Shown: positions 9,680 to 19,062 of the stretch, piece after piece
Layout of the letters: the number at the start of each line of letters is the position of its first letter
Numbering within the stretch: position 1 is the stretch's first letter
Assembly (NCBI GenBank): GCA_030827135.1
Contig: JAURFE010000007.1
Span: forward strand, 49,221 to 113,220
Direction of reading: 5' to 3'
Origin: Vicinamibacterales bacterium
GTDB taxonomy: Bacteria; Acidobacteriota; Vicinamibacteria; Vicinamibacterales; SCN-69-37
DNA length: 64,000 bases
Position numbers and translations under genes: made by a program
Notes under the pieces: generated by a model
Database searches by the model: none
What the model saw: only the letters and a program-made list of their open reading frames with translations
What the model was told of the DNA's origin: nothing

Positions 9680-11194
9680 TTAGGCCATCGCAGCGAACTG
9701 CTTGCCAAACTCCTCAAGAGCCGCCTGCAACGCCGGCTTGATCGTGTCGTCGAGCACCTTCTTTTCGGCGATCGAGGTCAACACGTCGGGCCGCTGCGTT
9801 TCCAGGAACCGGTAGAGCTCGGTTTCGTAGGCGTGCACCTTGTCCACCGCGACGCTGTCGAGGTAGCCGTTGGTGGCCGCAAAGATGATCGCAACCTGCT
9901 TCGCCACGGGAAGCGGCCGGTACTGCGGCTGCTTCAGGATTTCCGTGAGACGCCGACCGCGGTTGAGCTGCTTCTGCGTCGCGGGATCGAGGTCGCTGCC
10001 AAACTGCGCGAAGGCTGCGAGTTCACGGTACTGCGCGAGGTCAAGACGCAGCGTGCCGGCGACCGAGCGCATCGCCTTGATCTGCGCGGAACCACCGACG
10101 CGCGACACCGAGTTGCCGACGTTGATGGCGGGCCGGAAGCCCTGGTTGAACAAGTCCGCTTCGAGGAAGATCTGCCCGTCCGTGATCGAGATGACGTTGG
10201 TCGGGATGTACGCCGACAAGTCACCGGCCTGCGTTTCAATGATCGGCAGCGCCGTCAGCGACCCGCCGCCCAGATCCTTGTTCAGCTTCGCGGCGCGCTC
10301 CAGCAGACGGGAGTGCAGATAGAAGACGTCGCCGGGATACGCTTCGCGGCCTGGCGGACGCCGGAGGAGCAGCGAAATCTCGCGGTACGCCTGCGCGTGC
10401 TTTGACAGGTCGTCATACACCACGAGGGCGTGACGGCCGCTGTCGCGGAAGAACTCGCCAATCGTGCACGCCGAGTACGGGCTGATGTAGAGCATCGGCG
10501 CCGGATCCGACGCGCCGGCCGAAACGACGATGGTGTATTCCATCGCGCCGGCTTCTTCGAGGGTACGCACCACCTGGGCGACGGTCGACTGCTTCTGACC
10601 AATCGCGTTGTAGATGCAGATGACGTCGAGGCCCTTCTGATTGATGATGGCGTCGACGGCAACGGCGGTCTTGCCCGTCTGGCGGTCGCCGATGATGAGT
10701 TCGCGCTGTCCACGGCCAATCGGCACCATGCCGTCGATGGCCTTGAGCCCCGTCTGCAGCGGTTCCTTGACCGGCTGGCGGTCAACGACGCCGGGCGCCA
10801 GACGCTCGATCGGCAGGAACTGGTTCGTCGCAATCGGGCCCTTGCCGTCGATGGGCTGGCCGAGGGAGTTGACGACGCGGCCGAGCATGGCGTCACCAAC
10901 CGGCACCGAGATAATGCGGCCCGTGCGCTTGACGGTGTCGCCTTCCTTGACGCCCGTCGAGCGGCCGAGGAGCACGGCACCGACGCTTTCTTCTTCAAGG
11001 TTCAACGCGATGCCGAAGAGCCCGTTCGGGAACTCGAGCATTTCGCCGGCCATGGCACGTTCCACGCCGTGCAGGCGCGCGATACCGTCGCCCACCGAGA
11101 TGACCGTGCCGACTTCGGCCACGTCCACGTCGACGCTGAAGTTGCCAATCTGGTCACGGATGATTTTGGAGATTTCTTCGGCCTTGATCTGCAT
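9680..11194 (-). CDS. atpA: ATP synthase F1 subunit alpha
   Basis: 504 residues, normal for the family. Walker A-like [13 protein letters not shown] near 169, [14 protein letters not shown] near 199, the [17 protein letters not shown] loop ([15 protein letters not shown]) near 265, and the C-terminal [16 protein letters not shown]. Alpha binds nucleotide non-catalytically and forms the hexamer with beta. It lies 21 bp after atpH. Confidence 0.97.
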   Translation of the reverse strand: MQIKAEEISKIIRDQIGNFSVDVDVAEVGTVISVGDGIARLHGVERAMAGEMLEFPNGLFGIALNLEEESVGAVLLGRSTGVKEGDTVKRTGRIISVPVGDAMLGRVVNSLGQPIDGKGPIATNQFLPIERLAPGVVDRQPVKEPLQTGLKAIDGMVPIGRGQRELIIGDRQTGKTAVAVDAIINQKGLDVICIYNAIGQKQSTVAQVVRTLEEAGAMEYTIVVSAGASDPAPMLYISPYSACTIGEFFRDSGRHALVVYDDLSKHAQAYREISLLLRRPPGREAYPGDVFYLHSRLLERAAKLNKDLGGGSLTALPIIETQAGDLSAYIPTNVISITDGQIFLEADLFNQGFRPAINVGNSVSRVGGSAQIKAMRSVAGTLRLDLAQYRELAAFAQFGSDLDPATQKQLNRGRRLTEILKQPQYRPLPVAKQVAIIFAATNGYLDSVAVDKVHAYETELYRFLETQRPDVLTSIAEKKVLDDTIKPALQAALEEFGKQFAAMA

Positions 11195-11215
11195 CTATCG
11201 TTCCTGAAGGTGTAC

Positions 11216-11764
11216 TTACGCCTGGGCCAGCAGGCGCTGGCGCATCTTCTCGAGTTGACGGGTGAGGCTCGCGTCGAACACGACGCTGCCGACACGGGCG
11301 ATGATGCCGCCGACGATGTCGGGGTTGACGGATTCCTGAATGCGCACGTCGGCATCGGACGCCGCGCTCAAGGCTTTGGCGAGCGATGTGCGCTGACTGT
11401 CGGCCATCGGCGTGGCGGTCACGATCTGCGCGTCCATGATCTTCTGATGTTCCATGACGCGCGCGGTGAACGCGTGCGCGACGTCAGTGAGGCTGCTGAG
11501 CCGGTTGCGGTCGGCGAGCATGAGCACCAGACGACGCACTTCGACGGTGAAGTCGCCGGCGGCATCAAACACCTGGGTCAGCACGGCGTTCTTCTGCGCA
11601 GCCGACACGGCGGGTGAGGCGAGGACGCCGCGCAACTGCGCGTGGCCGTCGACCAAATCAGCGAAGGCCTTGAGATCGCGCTCGGCGCGCGACACATCGC
11701 CGGTCGTGTTGACGACTTCGAAAAGGACCGCGGCGTATCGCCGGGCGGCCGAACGTGCACTCAT
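11216..11764 (-). CDS. atpH: ATP synthase subunit delta (stator)
   Basis: 182 residues from ATG at 11762-11764, where MSARSAARRYAAVLFEV gives the family N-terminus and GGAGG lies 12 nt upstream; the longer ORF is not needed. The C-terminal SVNPDIVGGIIARVGSVVFDASL is the conserved OSCP/delta motif. Delta joins F1 to the peripheral stalk b subunits. It is the first atp gene here: atpB, atpE and atpF are not upstream, so the F0 genes must be elsewhere. selD ends 72 bp upstream, and the order suggests one leftward operon. Confidence 0.93.
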   Translation of the reverse strand: MSARSAARRYAAVLFEVVNTTGDVSRAERDLKAFADLVDGHAQLRGVLASPAVSAAQKNAVLTQVFDAAGDFTVEVRRLVLMLADRNRLSSLTDVAHAFTARVMEHQKIMDAQIVTATPMADSQRTSLAKALSAASDADVRIQESVNPDIVGGIIARVGSVVFDASLTRQLEKMRQRLLAQA

Positions 11765-11836
11765 GAGCGTTGGGGGCCTCCGCCGGGACGATCGGGCCCC
11801 GGCAAAACACACATTTATACCATGTACCTTGTGTGT

Positions 11837-12886
11837 CTAGCGAAGCCGCACCAGGCCGTCGTCATTTGACCGGTGGACAACTTCGCCCACGCGGGTCGCC
11901 GGCACACCGGCGGCTCGTTGCGCGGCGATGAATCCATCGGCCGCATCTGGCGCGATCGTGAAGAGAAGGCCGCCGGAGGTCTGGGGATCGCAGCACAGCA
12001 GGAAACTCTCGTGGCGGACCCCGGGTTCAACCTTCAGCCGGTCGTAATGGCGCTGATTCGACCTGCCTCCACATGGGAGGTTCTGGACGGCGAGTTCAAG
12101 CGCCCCTGGAAGAACCGGCAATGAGTCGACTGTAAACTCAAGCGTATAGCCACTTGCGAGCGCAATTTCGGTTGCATGCCCTGCTAATCCAAACCCTGTG
12201 ATGTCTGTGCAGGCTCCAATATGGCCACTCGGAGCTTTCCTGGCAACCTCGGCCGCCTTTAGGTTCAGTCGCAGCATCGATTCAATGGCTGATGAAAGCT
12301 GGGTGTCTGTTGAACGACCAAATTTGTTGGCCCTGACAATGATTCCTGTGCCCAATGGCTTTGTCAGAACCAGGACATCGCCAATCCTGGCCCCTGAGTT
12401 CTTCCAAACTTTGTCGGGGTGGACCTCGCCGGTGACCGAGTAGCCGAACTTGACTTCCGGGTCGGTGACTGTGTGCCCACCGAGCAGGGCTACCCTGGCT
12501 TCTCGCAGTTTGTCGGACCCGCCGCGGAAGATTTCTCGAACCACCTCGGTCGACGGGCCATCCTTGGGGAGAGCCGCAATGGCCAGCGCGGTCCTGGGGA
12601 CGCCGCCCATCGCGTACACATCGCTCAACGCATTGGCGGCGGCAATCTGGCCAAACACGTAGGGGTCGTCCACCATCGGCGTAAAGAAGTCCACGGTTTG
12701 CACAAGCGCGGATTCTTCCGACCACCGGTACACCCCGGCATCATCTGACGTCCTGAAATCGACAAGCACCCGATCGTCATGATGCGCAGAGGGCAAGCCG
12801 GCCATCACGGCATCGAGTTCGGCGGGGCCCAGTTTGCTCGCACAACCGGCACAGTCGGCGTATTCGGTGAGTCGCTTCGCTTCCAT
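11837..12886 (-). CDS. selD: Selenide, water dikinase
   Basis: 349 residues. SelD makes selenophosphate from selenide and ATP for selenocysteine and selenouridine synthesis. The catalytic N-terminal loop DCAGCASKLGP holds Cys16 and Lys19, matching the essential Cys17 and Lys20 of E. coli SelD; it is a Cys rather than Sec form. Nucleotide-binding stretches DDAGVYR, TVDFFTPMVDDPYVFGQIAAANALSDVYAMGG and LLGGHTVTDPE are present, though only parts are given here as runs. It follows parB by 16 bp. Stretches around 12050-12450 are less GC-rich than neighbouring genes, hinting at separate ancestry. SelA/SelB are not in the window. Confidence 0.93.
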   Translation of the reverse strand: MEAKRLTEYADCAGCASKLGPAELDAVMAGLPSAHHDDRVLVDFRTSDDAGVYRWSEESALVQTVDFFTPMVDDPYVFGQIAAANALSDVYAMGGVPRTALAIAALPKDGPSTEVVREIFRGGSDKLREARVALLGGHTVTDPEVKFGYSVTGEVHPDKVWKNSGARIGDVLVLTKPLGTGIIVRANKFGRSTDTQLSSAIESMLRLNLKAAEVARKAPSGHIGACTDITGFGLAGHATEIALASGYTLEFTVDSLPVLPGALELAVQNLPCGGRSNQRHYDRLKVEPGVRHESFLLCCDPQTSGGLLFTIAPDAADGFIAAQRAAGVPATRVGEVVHRSNDDGLVRLR

Positions 12887-12902
12887 CGTCAGGGTCCAGG
12901 GC

Positions 12903-13784
12903 TCAATCTTCGGTCAGCAGTTCGAAGACCCGCTGAAGTTCGTCTTCGTTTGCGAAGTCGATTTCGATACGGCCGCCCTTGCCTTTGCGGATGATGCGGG
13001 CGCGGGTGCCCAGTGCGAGTTTCAACTGATCTTCGGCGGCCCGCGTGTTGGGATCCACGCGCGGCGGTTCGGGCTTCGTCGTCGCGCCGGGGCCGGCGTC
13101 GACTTCGCGCCGCACGAGCGCTTCTGTGTCGCGGACGGATAGTCCACGCGCGATCACGTCGCGTCCGACACGGCGTTGCGCTGCGTCATCGGTCAGCGAG
13201 AGGAGCGCGCGCGCGTGGCCCATGGAGAGCGCGCCTTCGTTCAGGGCGGTACGCACTTCGGCGGGAAGGCGCAGCAGGCGCATGTAGTTGGCCACAGTGG
13301 CGCGATCCTTGCCGACCTGCGCGGCGATTGCCTCCTGTGACATCGCGAGTTCGTCGGTGAGTCGACGATAGGCCTGGGCTTCTTCGATGGGGGAGAGGTT
13401 TTCGCGCTGGATGTTTTCGATTAGTGCGACTTCCAGCAGTTTGTCGTCCGGCACCTCGCGCACGGCGACCGGCACCTTCAACAACCCGGCGCGTTGTGAT
13501 GCGCGCCATCGTCGTTCTCCGGCGACGATCTCGTACTGGTCGCCCGCCTTGCGGACAACGATGGGTTGGATCACGCCGTTGGCACGAATGGACTGTGCGA
13601 GCTCCTCAAGCTTCGCGTCATCCATCTGCAGTCGAGGCTGGCGCGGGTTGGGCACCAGCAGATCAATGTCGAGCTCCTGCGCGCGCGGGCGATCGGCGAC
13701 GGCAGGTTCGCGTGATGGGGGCGGCGCGGTATTGGGAATCAGTGCGCTGAGACCGCGACCCAGGGCCGGGCGTTTGGTGGCCAT
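12903..13784 (-). CDS. parB: Chromosome-partitioning protein ParB (Spo0J)
   Basis: 293 residues. The CTPase/ParB N-terminal domain shows PRQPRLQMDDAKLEELAQSI-type start near 48, IVAGERRWRASQRAGL near 88 and ALIENIQRENLSPIEEA near 126. A helix-turn-helix follows (MSQEAIAAQVGKDRATVANYMRLL), and the C-terminal dimerisation region has IEIDFANEDELQRVFELL. ParB loads at parS and spreads as a CTP-dependent clamp, and with ParA it segregates origins. The start codon directly abuts the parA stop. A parS site lies upstream of parA. Confidence 0.95.
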   Translation of the reverse strand: MATKRPALGRGLSALIPNTAPPPSREPAVADRPRAQELDIDLLVPNPRQPRLQMDDAKLEELAQSIRANGVIQPIVVRKAGDQYEIVAGERRWRASQRAGLLKVPVAVREVPDDKLLEVALIENIQRENLSPIEEAQAYRRLTDELAMSQEAIAAQVGKDRATVANYMRLLRLPAEVRTALNEGALSMGHARALLSLTDDAAQRRVGRDVIARGLSVRDTEALVRREVDAGPGATTKPEPPRVDPNTRAAEDQLKLALGTRARIIRKGKGGRIEIDFANEDELQRVFELLTED

Positions 13785-14570
13785 TTAGGCGCTCCTTTCG
13801 CGGGACAAAAACTCTCGGGCCAGCGCGACATACGCCTCGGCGCCGCGCGATTTGGCGTCGTACAGAATCACCGGCACGCCGTGGCTTGGGGCCTCCCCGA
13901 GGCGCACGTTGCGCGGAATCACGGTCGTGAAGACCTTGTCTCCGAAGTACTCGCGAATGTTGCCGCCGACCTGTTGCCCGAGATTTGTCCGGTCGTCATA
14001 CATCGTCAGCAGCACGCCTTCGATGCTGAGGGCCGGATTCAGCGATTCGCGCACGCGGTCGAGCGTCGACATGAGGTCGGCAATTCCCTCGAGCGCGAAG
14101 TATTCGCAGTTGAGGGGAATCAGGACGCTGTCGGCGGCGACGAGCGCATTCAGCGTGAGCAACCCAAGCGACGGCGGCGAGTCGATGAAGATGAAGTCGA
14201 ATTCTCCGCGCAACGCGTTGACGAATGTTCGCAGGCGTTGATCGCGGTCGGACATCGAGACCAGTTCGATTTCGGCGCCGGTGAGATGACGGTCGGCCGG
14301 CACCAGGAAGAGGTTGTCGAGGGCGGTGGGCAGTACGAAGTCACGGGCGACGACGGCGTCGGATGTAAGTGCGTCGTAGATTGTGCCGGCGTCCGTGGAC
14401 TGGTCTTTTTGCCCCACGCCGGAGGTCAGATTGGCCTGCGGGTCCATATCGATGACCAGGACGCGCTGGTCGGCGAGGGCCAGGGAGGCCGCAAGATTGA
14501 TGGCGGTGGTTGTTTTGGCCACGCCACCTTTCTGGTTTGAGACCGCGATGACTCTTGTTTGTTTGGTCAT
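13785..14570 (-). CDS. parA: Chromosome-partitioning ATPase ParA (Soj)
   Basis: 261 residues of the deviant Walker A ATPase family: NQKGGVAKTTTAINLAA near residues 12-28, DMDPQANLTSGVG near 42, and FIFIDSPPSLGLLTLNAL near 127. It binds nucleoid DNA as an ATP dimer and is released by ParB, giving directional movement of the origin. The TAA stop is immediately followed by parB. The leader is AT-rich, with no clear Shine-Dalgarno before the ATG. Confidence 0.95.
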   Translation of the reverse strand: MTKQTRVIAVSNQKGGVAKTTTAINLAASLALADQRVLVIDMDPQANLTSGVGQKDQSTDAGTIYDALTSDAVVARDFVLPTALDNLFLVPADRHLTGAEIELVSMSDRDQRLRTFVNALRGEFDFIFIDSPPSLGLLTLNALVAADSVLIPLNCEYFALEGIADLMSTLDRVRESLNPALSIEGVLLTMYDDRTNLGQQVGGNIREYFGDKVFTTVIPRNVRLGEAPSHGVPVILYDAKSRGAEAYVALAREFLSRERSA

Positions 14571-14646
14571 ATGAAATAAAGTTAATAACTAAGTCATCGT
14601 CGACACAGGATTCTAGCGTACCTTCGTAGTCGCTGGTCCTGCAGAC

Positions 14647-14662
14647 TGTTCCACGTGGAACA
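14647..14662. promoter_or_regulatory. parS: parS centromere site
   Basis: TGTTCCACGTGGAACA is a perfect 16-bp palindrome, two symmetric changes from the canonical TGTTTCACGTGAAACA. It lies between rsmG and parA, about 7 kb from the predicted origin, the normal neighbourhood for parS. It is the expected loading site for the ParB encoded nearby and may also let ParB regulate parAB. Confidence 0.88.
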
Positions 14663-14686
14663 CACGCAAAACCAACGGACCCAGGG

Positions 14687-15379
14687 CTAAAAAAGTCTGG
14701 TGTTTTTGTTGAGGACCACGAGTTGGCTGCCAATTGACGGCAACAGGACTTCGATGTGGCCAGATTCAAATGGCGGGGAGAGCTCTGGTCTGGCTGAGGA
14801 CTCTGCTCCAAACATAAAAAGTCGGCCCCCCGGTCTGAGGAACGCCTGCATCGCATTAAAGAGCTTTTTGTCCGGACGGACCGCTCGGACTGTCACAATG
14901 TCGGCCGATTCGTGAAGTTCCGGTCTGGCCAGGAGCTCCTCAAGTCGGCAGTTTTCCACCGAACCTCGATCCAAAGCTAGTTGGCGAAGGGCTTCGCGAA
15001 GAAACGCGCACTTTCGCACCTTCACTTCAACCATGACCAGGCGGATCTGCGGCGCAGCAAGCAGGAAGGGAATCGCAGGTGACCCGCCGCCGCTGCCCAC
15101 GTCAATCACCAGCGAATCCCCGGCCTCCACCCGGCGCGCCGCAAGAACAGGCTCAACAATCAACCGATCCACGGCGTCATCAGACAGAGGAGACACGGGG
15201 AGGGCAGTCAGGTTGATCTTCTTGTTCCATTTCGCCAGGAGTTCAACATAGGCGGCGAGGTCTGATAACAACTCCGAAGGGCAATCCACTCCGGCCCTGG
15301 TAAGCCGGCGGGAAAGGCGGTTGAGAGTCTCGCGCTCGGCCACGCCTACATTGTCGGTCGATTCGCGGGTCGTCGCCAA
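14687..15379 (-). CDS. rsmG: 16S rRNA (guanine527-N7)-methyltransferase
   Basis: 230 residues. The SAM-binding motif is [17 protein letters not shown] near 88-104, preceded by [10 protein letters not shown], the GidB signature, and followed by [17 protein letters not shown]. RsmG adds m7G at 527 of 16S rRNA, and its loss gives low-level streptomycin resistance in other bacteria. The start lies inside the 3' end of mnmG (34-bp overlap), the classic gidA-gidB arrangement. The first 20 residues are not conserved, so a start slightly downstream is possible. Confidence 0.92.
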   Translation of the reverse strand: MATTRESTDNVGVAERETLNRLSRRLTRAGVDCPSELLSDLAAYVELLAKWNKKINLTALPVSPLSDDAVDRLIVEPVLAARRVEAGDSLVIDVGSGGGSPAIPFLLAAPQIRLVMVEVKVRKCAFLREALRQLALDRGSVENCRLEELLARPELHESADIVTVRAVRPDKKLFNAMQAFLRPGGRLFMFGAESSARPELSPPFESGHIEVLLPSIGSQLVVLNKNTRLF

Positions 15380-17193
15380 CGCGCCACTCTGGACGCCACA
15401 ACAGCAACGGCAGCCGGCGTGACCCCTGGAACCCGCCCGGCCTGACCCAGAGTCACCGGACGGACTGCCGAGAGTCGCTCAACCACCTCCCGTGAGAGTC
15501 CTGGGATGCCGTCGTACTCAAACTCGGCGGGGATCTCGCGGTCGCTCTGCGCCTCAACACGTTCCCGTTGCTGGGCGTGGCGCGCCAGATACCCCCGGTA
15601 TTTGCACTCAGCCTCCAACGTGCCCCGGTCGATCTCGCGCGTGTCGTCCAACTCCAGGACGCACCCCGCCGCCAAAACCTCATCCATCGTCACCGCGGGT
15701 CTGCCTAGTGCCTCAGCTGCGGTTGAATGCAGGCCGTCCAGGTACACGCGGGTGGCCCCGAGCGCAACCCTGTTGTTCTCGAGTCGCGTGAGTCTGGCTT
15801 CAAATCCAGACCAGCGCTCATCACGGACCAGGCCCACACCACGACCGTGAGGCGTCAATCGAAGATCGGCATTGTCGATGCGTAGTGACAGCCTGTGTTC
15901 CGCGCGAGACGTGAACATCCGATACGGCTCAAGGCATCCTTGTGTAATTAGGTCATCTACAAGAATTCCAATATACGCTTCGTGCCTGCCAAGGACCACG
16001 GCCCCTTCATCCTGCACCCGGCGCGCCGCATTAATTCCCGCCAGGAGGCCCTGCGCTGCAGCTTCCTCATAGCCGGACGTTCCATTGATCTGGCCGGCAA
16101 GAAAGAGACCGGGCACTCGCTTCGTTTCAAGTGCGTGGGTCAACTCCGTCGGCTGAATGAAGTCGTATTCCACCGCGTACGCATGCCGAAGAAGCACCGC
16201 GTCTTCAAGCCCGGGCAACGCGTGCACCACCGCATCCTGCACCGCCGCGGGCAAACTCATCGACAAGCCGTTAACGTAGGTCTCCTCAACGTCGAGCCCC
16301 TCGGGCTCGAGGAATATCTGATGCCGTTCCTTGTCCGGGAACCGCATGATCTTGTCCTCGAGAGACGGGCAGTACCGCGGGCCCACACCCGTGATGCGGC
16401 CGTTATAGAGCGGGGACTGGTGGATGTGATCGCGAACGAGATCGTGCACCGCTGCGGTCGTGTGGAGAATGTGACAGGCCACCTGTGGTGATGGAATTGT
16501 GGTGGTCTCGAACGAAAACGGCACAGCCGGCTCGTCGCCGAGATCTTCGACAAACCGCGAGAAGTCGATCGTCCGCCTGTCGAGTCTCGGGGGGGTCCCG
16601 GTCTTCAACCGGCCCATCTCAAAGCCAAATCCACGCAGGGATTCAGCCAGTTTGTGGGTGGGAGGTTCGCCCGCGCGCCCGGCGGCCTGCTGCACATCTC
16701 CGACGTGCACAAGCCCGTTCAGAAATGTCCCGGTAGTCACCACGAGCGCGCGGCATCCAACACGTTCCCCATTCTCGAACTCAAGACCTGCTACCGAGCC
16801 GTGCTCAACAAGTACGCGCGCGGCTCGCTCGAAAAGCCATGTGATCCCAGGCTCGGCAGACAACGCATCCTTCACCCACGCACCGTACCGGCGCTTGTCG
16901 GCCTGCGCCCTCGGGGACCACACTGCGGGGCCGCGACTGCGATTGAGCATCTTGAACTGGATGCCTGTGGCATCGATCGCCAGGCCCATCAGTCCACCCA
17001 TCGCGTCAATTTCACGAACCAGATGCCCCTTCGCCGTGCCGCCGATGGCGGGATTACACGGCATCAACGCGACCGTGTCTGGTGAGAGTGTGCACACCCC
17101 CACGCGACACCCCATACGCGCCGCCGCCCACGCGGCCTCGCAGCCGGCATGACCGGCGCCAATCACGATGACGTCAAAATCAGCGCGCATCAT
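15346..17193 (-). CDS. mnmG: tRNA uridine-5-carboxymethylaminomethyl modification enzyme MnmG
   Basis: 615 residues from ATG at 17191-17193; the longer upstream ORF is inside mnmE and rejected. The FAD-binding motif [15 protein letters not shown] follows directly. [22 protein letters not shown] near 48 (its core CNPAIGG...GHLVREID) and [17 protein letters not shown] near 375 are family hallmarks. With MnmE it installs the cmnm5/nm5 group at wobble uridine 34 of several tRNAs. Start overlaps the mnmE stop (ATGA). Confidence 0.96.
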   Translation of the reverse strand: MMRADFDVIVIGAGHAGCEAAWAAARMGCRVGVCTLSPDTVALMPCNPAIGGTAKGHLVREIDAMGGLMGLAIDATGIQFKMLNRSRGPAVWSPRAQADKRRYGAWVKDALSAEPGITWLFERAARVLVEHGSVAGLEFENGERVGCRALVVTTGTFLNGLVHVGDVQQAAGRAGEPPTHKLAESLRGFGFEMGRLKTGTPPRLDRRTIDFSRFVEDLGDEPAVPFSFETTTIPSPQVACHILHTTAAVHDLVRDHIHQSPLYNGRITGVGPRYCPSLEDKIMRFPDKERHQIFLEPEGLDVEETYVNGLSMSLPAAVQDAVVHALPGLEDAVLLRHAYAVEYDFIQPTELTHALETKRVPGLFLAGQINGTSGYEEAAAQGLLAGINAARRVQDEGAVVLGRHEAYIGILVDDLITQGCLEPYRMFTSRAEHRLSLRIDNADLRLTPHGRGVGLVRDERWSGFEARLTRLENNRVALGATRVYLDGLHSTAAEALGRPAVTMDEVLAAGCVLELDDTREIDRGTLEAECKYRGYLARHAQQRERVEAQSDREIPAEFEYDGIPGLSREVVERLSAVRPVTLGQAGRVPGVTPAAVAVVASRVARWRRPANRPTM

Positions 17194-18572
17194 TTGCCGA
17201 TACAGAAGTGACTGAAAATATGCGCCAGCACATCGTCTGGCGTCCGGCGCCCCGTGAGTGTCTCCAGCGCCGCCCGCGCGTCCGTCAGTTCCGCGAGGAC
17301 GATTTCCTCCGTCGCACCAGACTCGGCCGCCGCCATCGCGCGGATAACGGCCGCCTGCGCCGCCTCCGCGCAACGCAGATGGCGCTGGTTCGACACCGCC
17401 GGCGTATCTCGCCACTCATCGGTGCCCGAGAGTGCCTGCACCATTGCCCGGCGCAGGTCATCCAACCCCTCGCCGGTCTTCGCGGAGATGAAGGACAAGG
17501 GCTTCAGTCCTTGTGACAGTCCCAGGGGCTCAAACCCCTGGGCTCCGAGAGACCCTGCTCCAAAGACATCGCTCTTGTTGACCACAAGAATTGCCGGCGA
17601 AGTGATCGCGTCCAGCAGTTTCTCATCGTCTTCCGTCAGCGGCGCTGATCCATCGAGAACAATGAGCGTCAGCGCGGCAATCTGAACGGCGTCGTGAGCT
17701 CGCCGCACGCCTTCGGCTTCAATCTCGTCCAGGGCCTCACGAACACCGGCGGTATCCACCAGCGTGATGGGCACGCCGTTGATGTCCACAACTTCCGTCA
17801 GCACGTCACGCGTTGTGCCGGCGACCGGCGTCACAATGGCCCGACCGGCGCCGACCAGGGCGTTGAACAGGCTCGACTTCCCCACGTTTGGCCGGCCGGC
17901 GATCACGACCAGGCGCCCCTCGCGCACGAGTCGCCCTCGGCGGCCATCGGCTGTCAGTTGTTCGAGCGCTGAGCGTGCGAGAGAGAGACCGGCGTGTACA
18001 TCGGCCCTTGAGATGAAGTGAAACCCCTCATCTGGAAAATCAAGTGACGCCTCGAGCCTGGCAACAACGTCGAAGACGGCTGCGTCGATGTCGGCAATCC
18101 GGCGGGTGAGTGTGCCTTCGAGCTGATCCATGGCCACGCGCGCCTGGAGCGGCGTAACCGCGTCGATAAGATCGGCCACCGCTTCGGCCTGAACCAGGTC
18201 GAGGCGGCCATTCAGATAGGCACGGAACGTGAATTCGCCAGGCTCGGCCAATCGGGCACCTTGCGCACAGGCGAGATCAACAATGCGCTGCAGCACCCAG
18301 GGACTGCCGTGGCCGCTGATTTCCACCACGTCATCACCGGTGTACGAATGCGGCGCCTGAAACCAGGTGACGACCACGTGATCGAGCACGGCGTGGTCGT
18401 CTGGACTAACCAGCCGCGCAAATGTCGCGCGCCGTGGTTCAAGCGCGTCGAGGCCAGTGGTTGTGAGACCGATCCGGACGGCGTCAGGCCCCGCCACGCG
18501 CACGACACCGATACCACCCCGCCCCGGCGGAGTGGCGATGGCCGCGATGGTGTCGAAAGTGGAAAAGGCCAT
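17190..18572 (-). CDS. mnmE: tRNA modification GTPase MnmE with a repeat-encoded insertion
   Basis: 460 residues. The N-terminal tetrahydrofolate domain begins [20 protein letters not shown]. The G domain has [14 protein letters not shown] (G1), DTAGVRE (G3) and VVNKSDV (G4), and the obligatory C-terminal FCIGK is intact. It partners MnmG in wobble-uridine modification. Between NKSDV and SAKTGEG, residues about 336-360 ([19 protein letters not shown] and following) look inserted. They are encoded by two adjacent palindromes at 17495-17542, so a mobile-type small repeat has been tolerated in frame next to the G5 loop. Confidence 0.95.
   Translation of the reverse strand: MAFSTFDTIAAIATPPGRGGIGVVRVAGPDAVRIGLTTTGLDALEPRRATFARLVSPDDHAVLDHVVVTWFQAPHSYTGDDVVEISGHGSPWVLQRIVDLACAQGARLAEPGEFTFRAYLNGRLDLVQAEAVADLIDAVTPLQARVAMDQLEGTLTRRIADIDAAVFDVVARLEASLDFPDEGFHFISRADVHAGLSLARSALEQLTADGRRGRLVREGRLVVIAGRPNVGKSSLFNALVGAGRAIVTPVAGTTRDVLTEVVDINGVPITLVDTAGVREALDEIEAEGVRRAHDAVQIAALTLIVLDGSAPLTEDDEKLLDAITSPAILVVNKSDVFGAGSLGAQGFEPLGLSQGLKPLSFISAKTGEGLDDLRRAMVQALSGTDEWRDTPAVSNQRHLRCAEAAQAAVIRAMAAAESGATEEIVLAELTDARAALETLTGRRTPDDVLAHIFSHFCIGK
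17495..17542. repeat. Two small palindromes inside mnmE
   Basis: First palindrome: ACAAGG...CCTTGT at 17495-17514, centred on GGCTTCAG. Second: CCCAGGGG (17521-17528) and CCCCTGGG (17535-17542) around CTCAAA. The first matches the gyrA-end palindrome at 29589-29610 at most positions (AAGGGCTTyAGyCCTT). They encode the extra peptide between G4 and G5 of MnmE. Confidence 0.7.
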
Positions 18573-18589
18573 GGCCCGGCCCGCCGGCC

Positions 18590-19045
18590 TTATGACTTGC
18601 GGGAGATCACCACGATTTTCAGAAAGTCATCGCCGATGCTCTCTGTGACCAGTGCCGGATCGTCGGCCACCGTCAGGTGCACCTGGCGCCGCGCGTAAGG
18701 GTTCAGCGGCCCCATCTCCTGCGGCACGCCGGAATCCTTGGCCATCTGCATCAGGCCGCGTGCGACCTTGCGCAGCTCTTCGTCCTTGTCCCGGCGGAAG
18801 CCCAGCGCATCAACGATGTAGTGGCGGTCACCGCGTTCATCGCGCCGAATCGCCGTGTTGACGATGACCTGCAGGGCGTCGAGCGTCTCACCCTGACGTC
18901 GCAACAACGTGTCGGCGCCTTCGCCTGTGATGTTCACACGCACGGCATCCGGTGTTTCTTCAAGAGTCACATCCAGCGTGAGGCCCATGGCCCCGAGGAC
19001 GTCGGTGATGAAGTCGATAACGCGTGCGTCAAGAGCCTGGGTCAT
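18590..19045 (-). CDS. khpB: RNA-binding protein KhpB (Jag), KH and R3H domains, no Jag-N
   Basis: 151 residues from ATG at 19043-19045; the longer ORF runs antisense-like into yidC and is rejected. Residues 1-75 form a type-II KH domain (TLDVTLEETPDAVRVNITGEGADTL in part, then RRQGETLDALQVIVNTAI), and residues about 85-150 an R3H domain (RDKDEELRKVARGLM, NPYARRQVHL). The N-terminal Jag domain found in Firmicutes proteins is absent. KhpB binds RNA, usually with KhpA, and affects cell division and elongation. It lies 17 bp after yidC, the standard order near oriC. Confidence 0.88.
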   Translation of the reverse strand: MTQALDARVIDFITDVLGAMGLTLDVTLEETPDAVRVNITGEGADTLLRRQGETLDALQVIVNTAIRRDERGDRHYIVDALGFRRDKDEELRKVARGLMQMAKDSGVPQEMGPLNPYARRQVHLTVADDPALVTESIGDDFLKIVVISRKS

Positions 19046-19062
19046 GGTGAAATCCTCGTCTT

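Noticed and set aside
11880..11915. Selenocysteine codon in selD
   Set aside because: The frame is continuous without TGA; the active residue is Cys in DCAGCASK.
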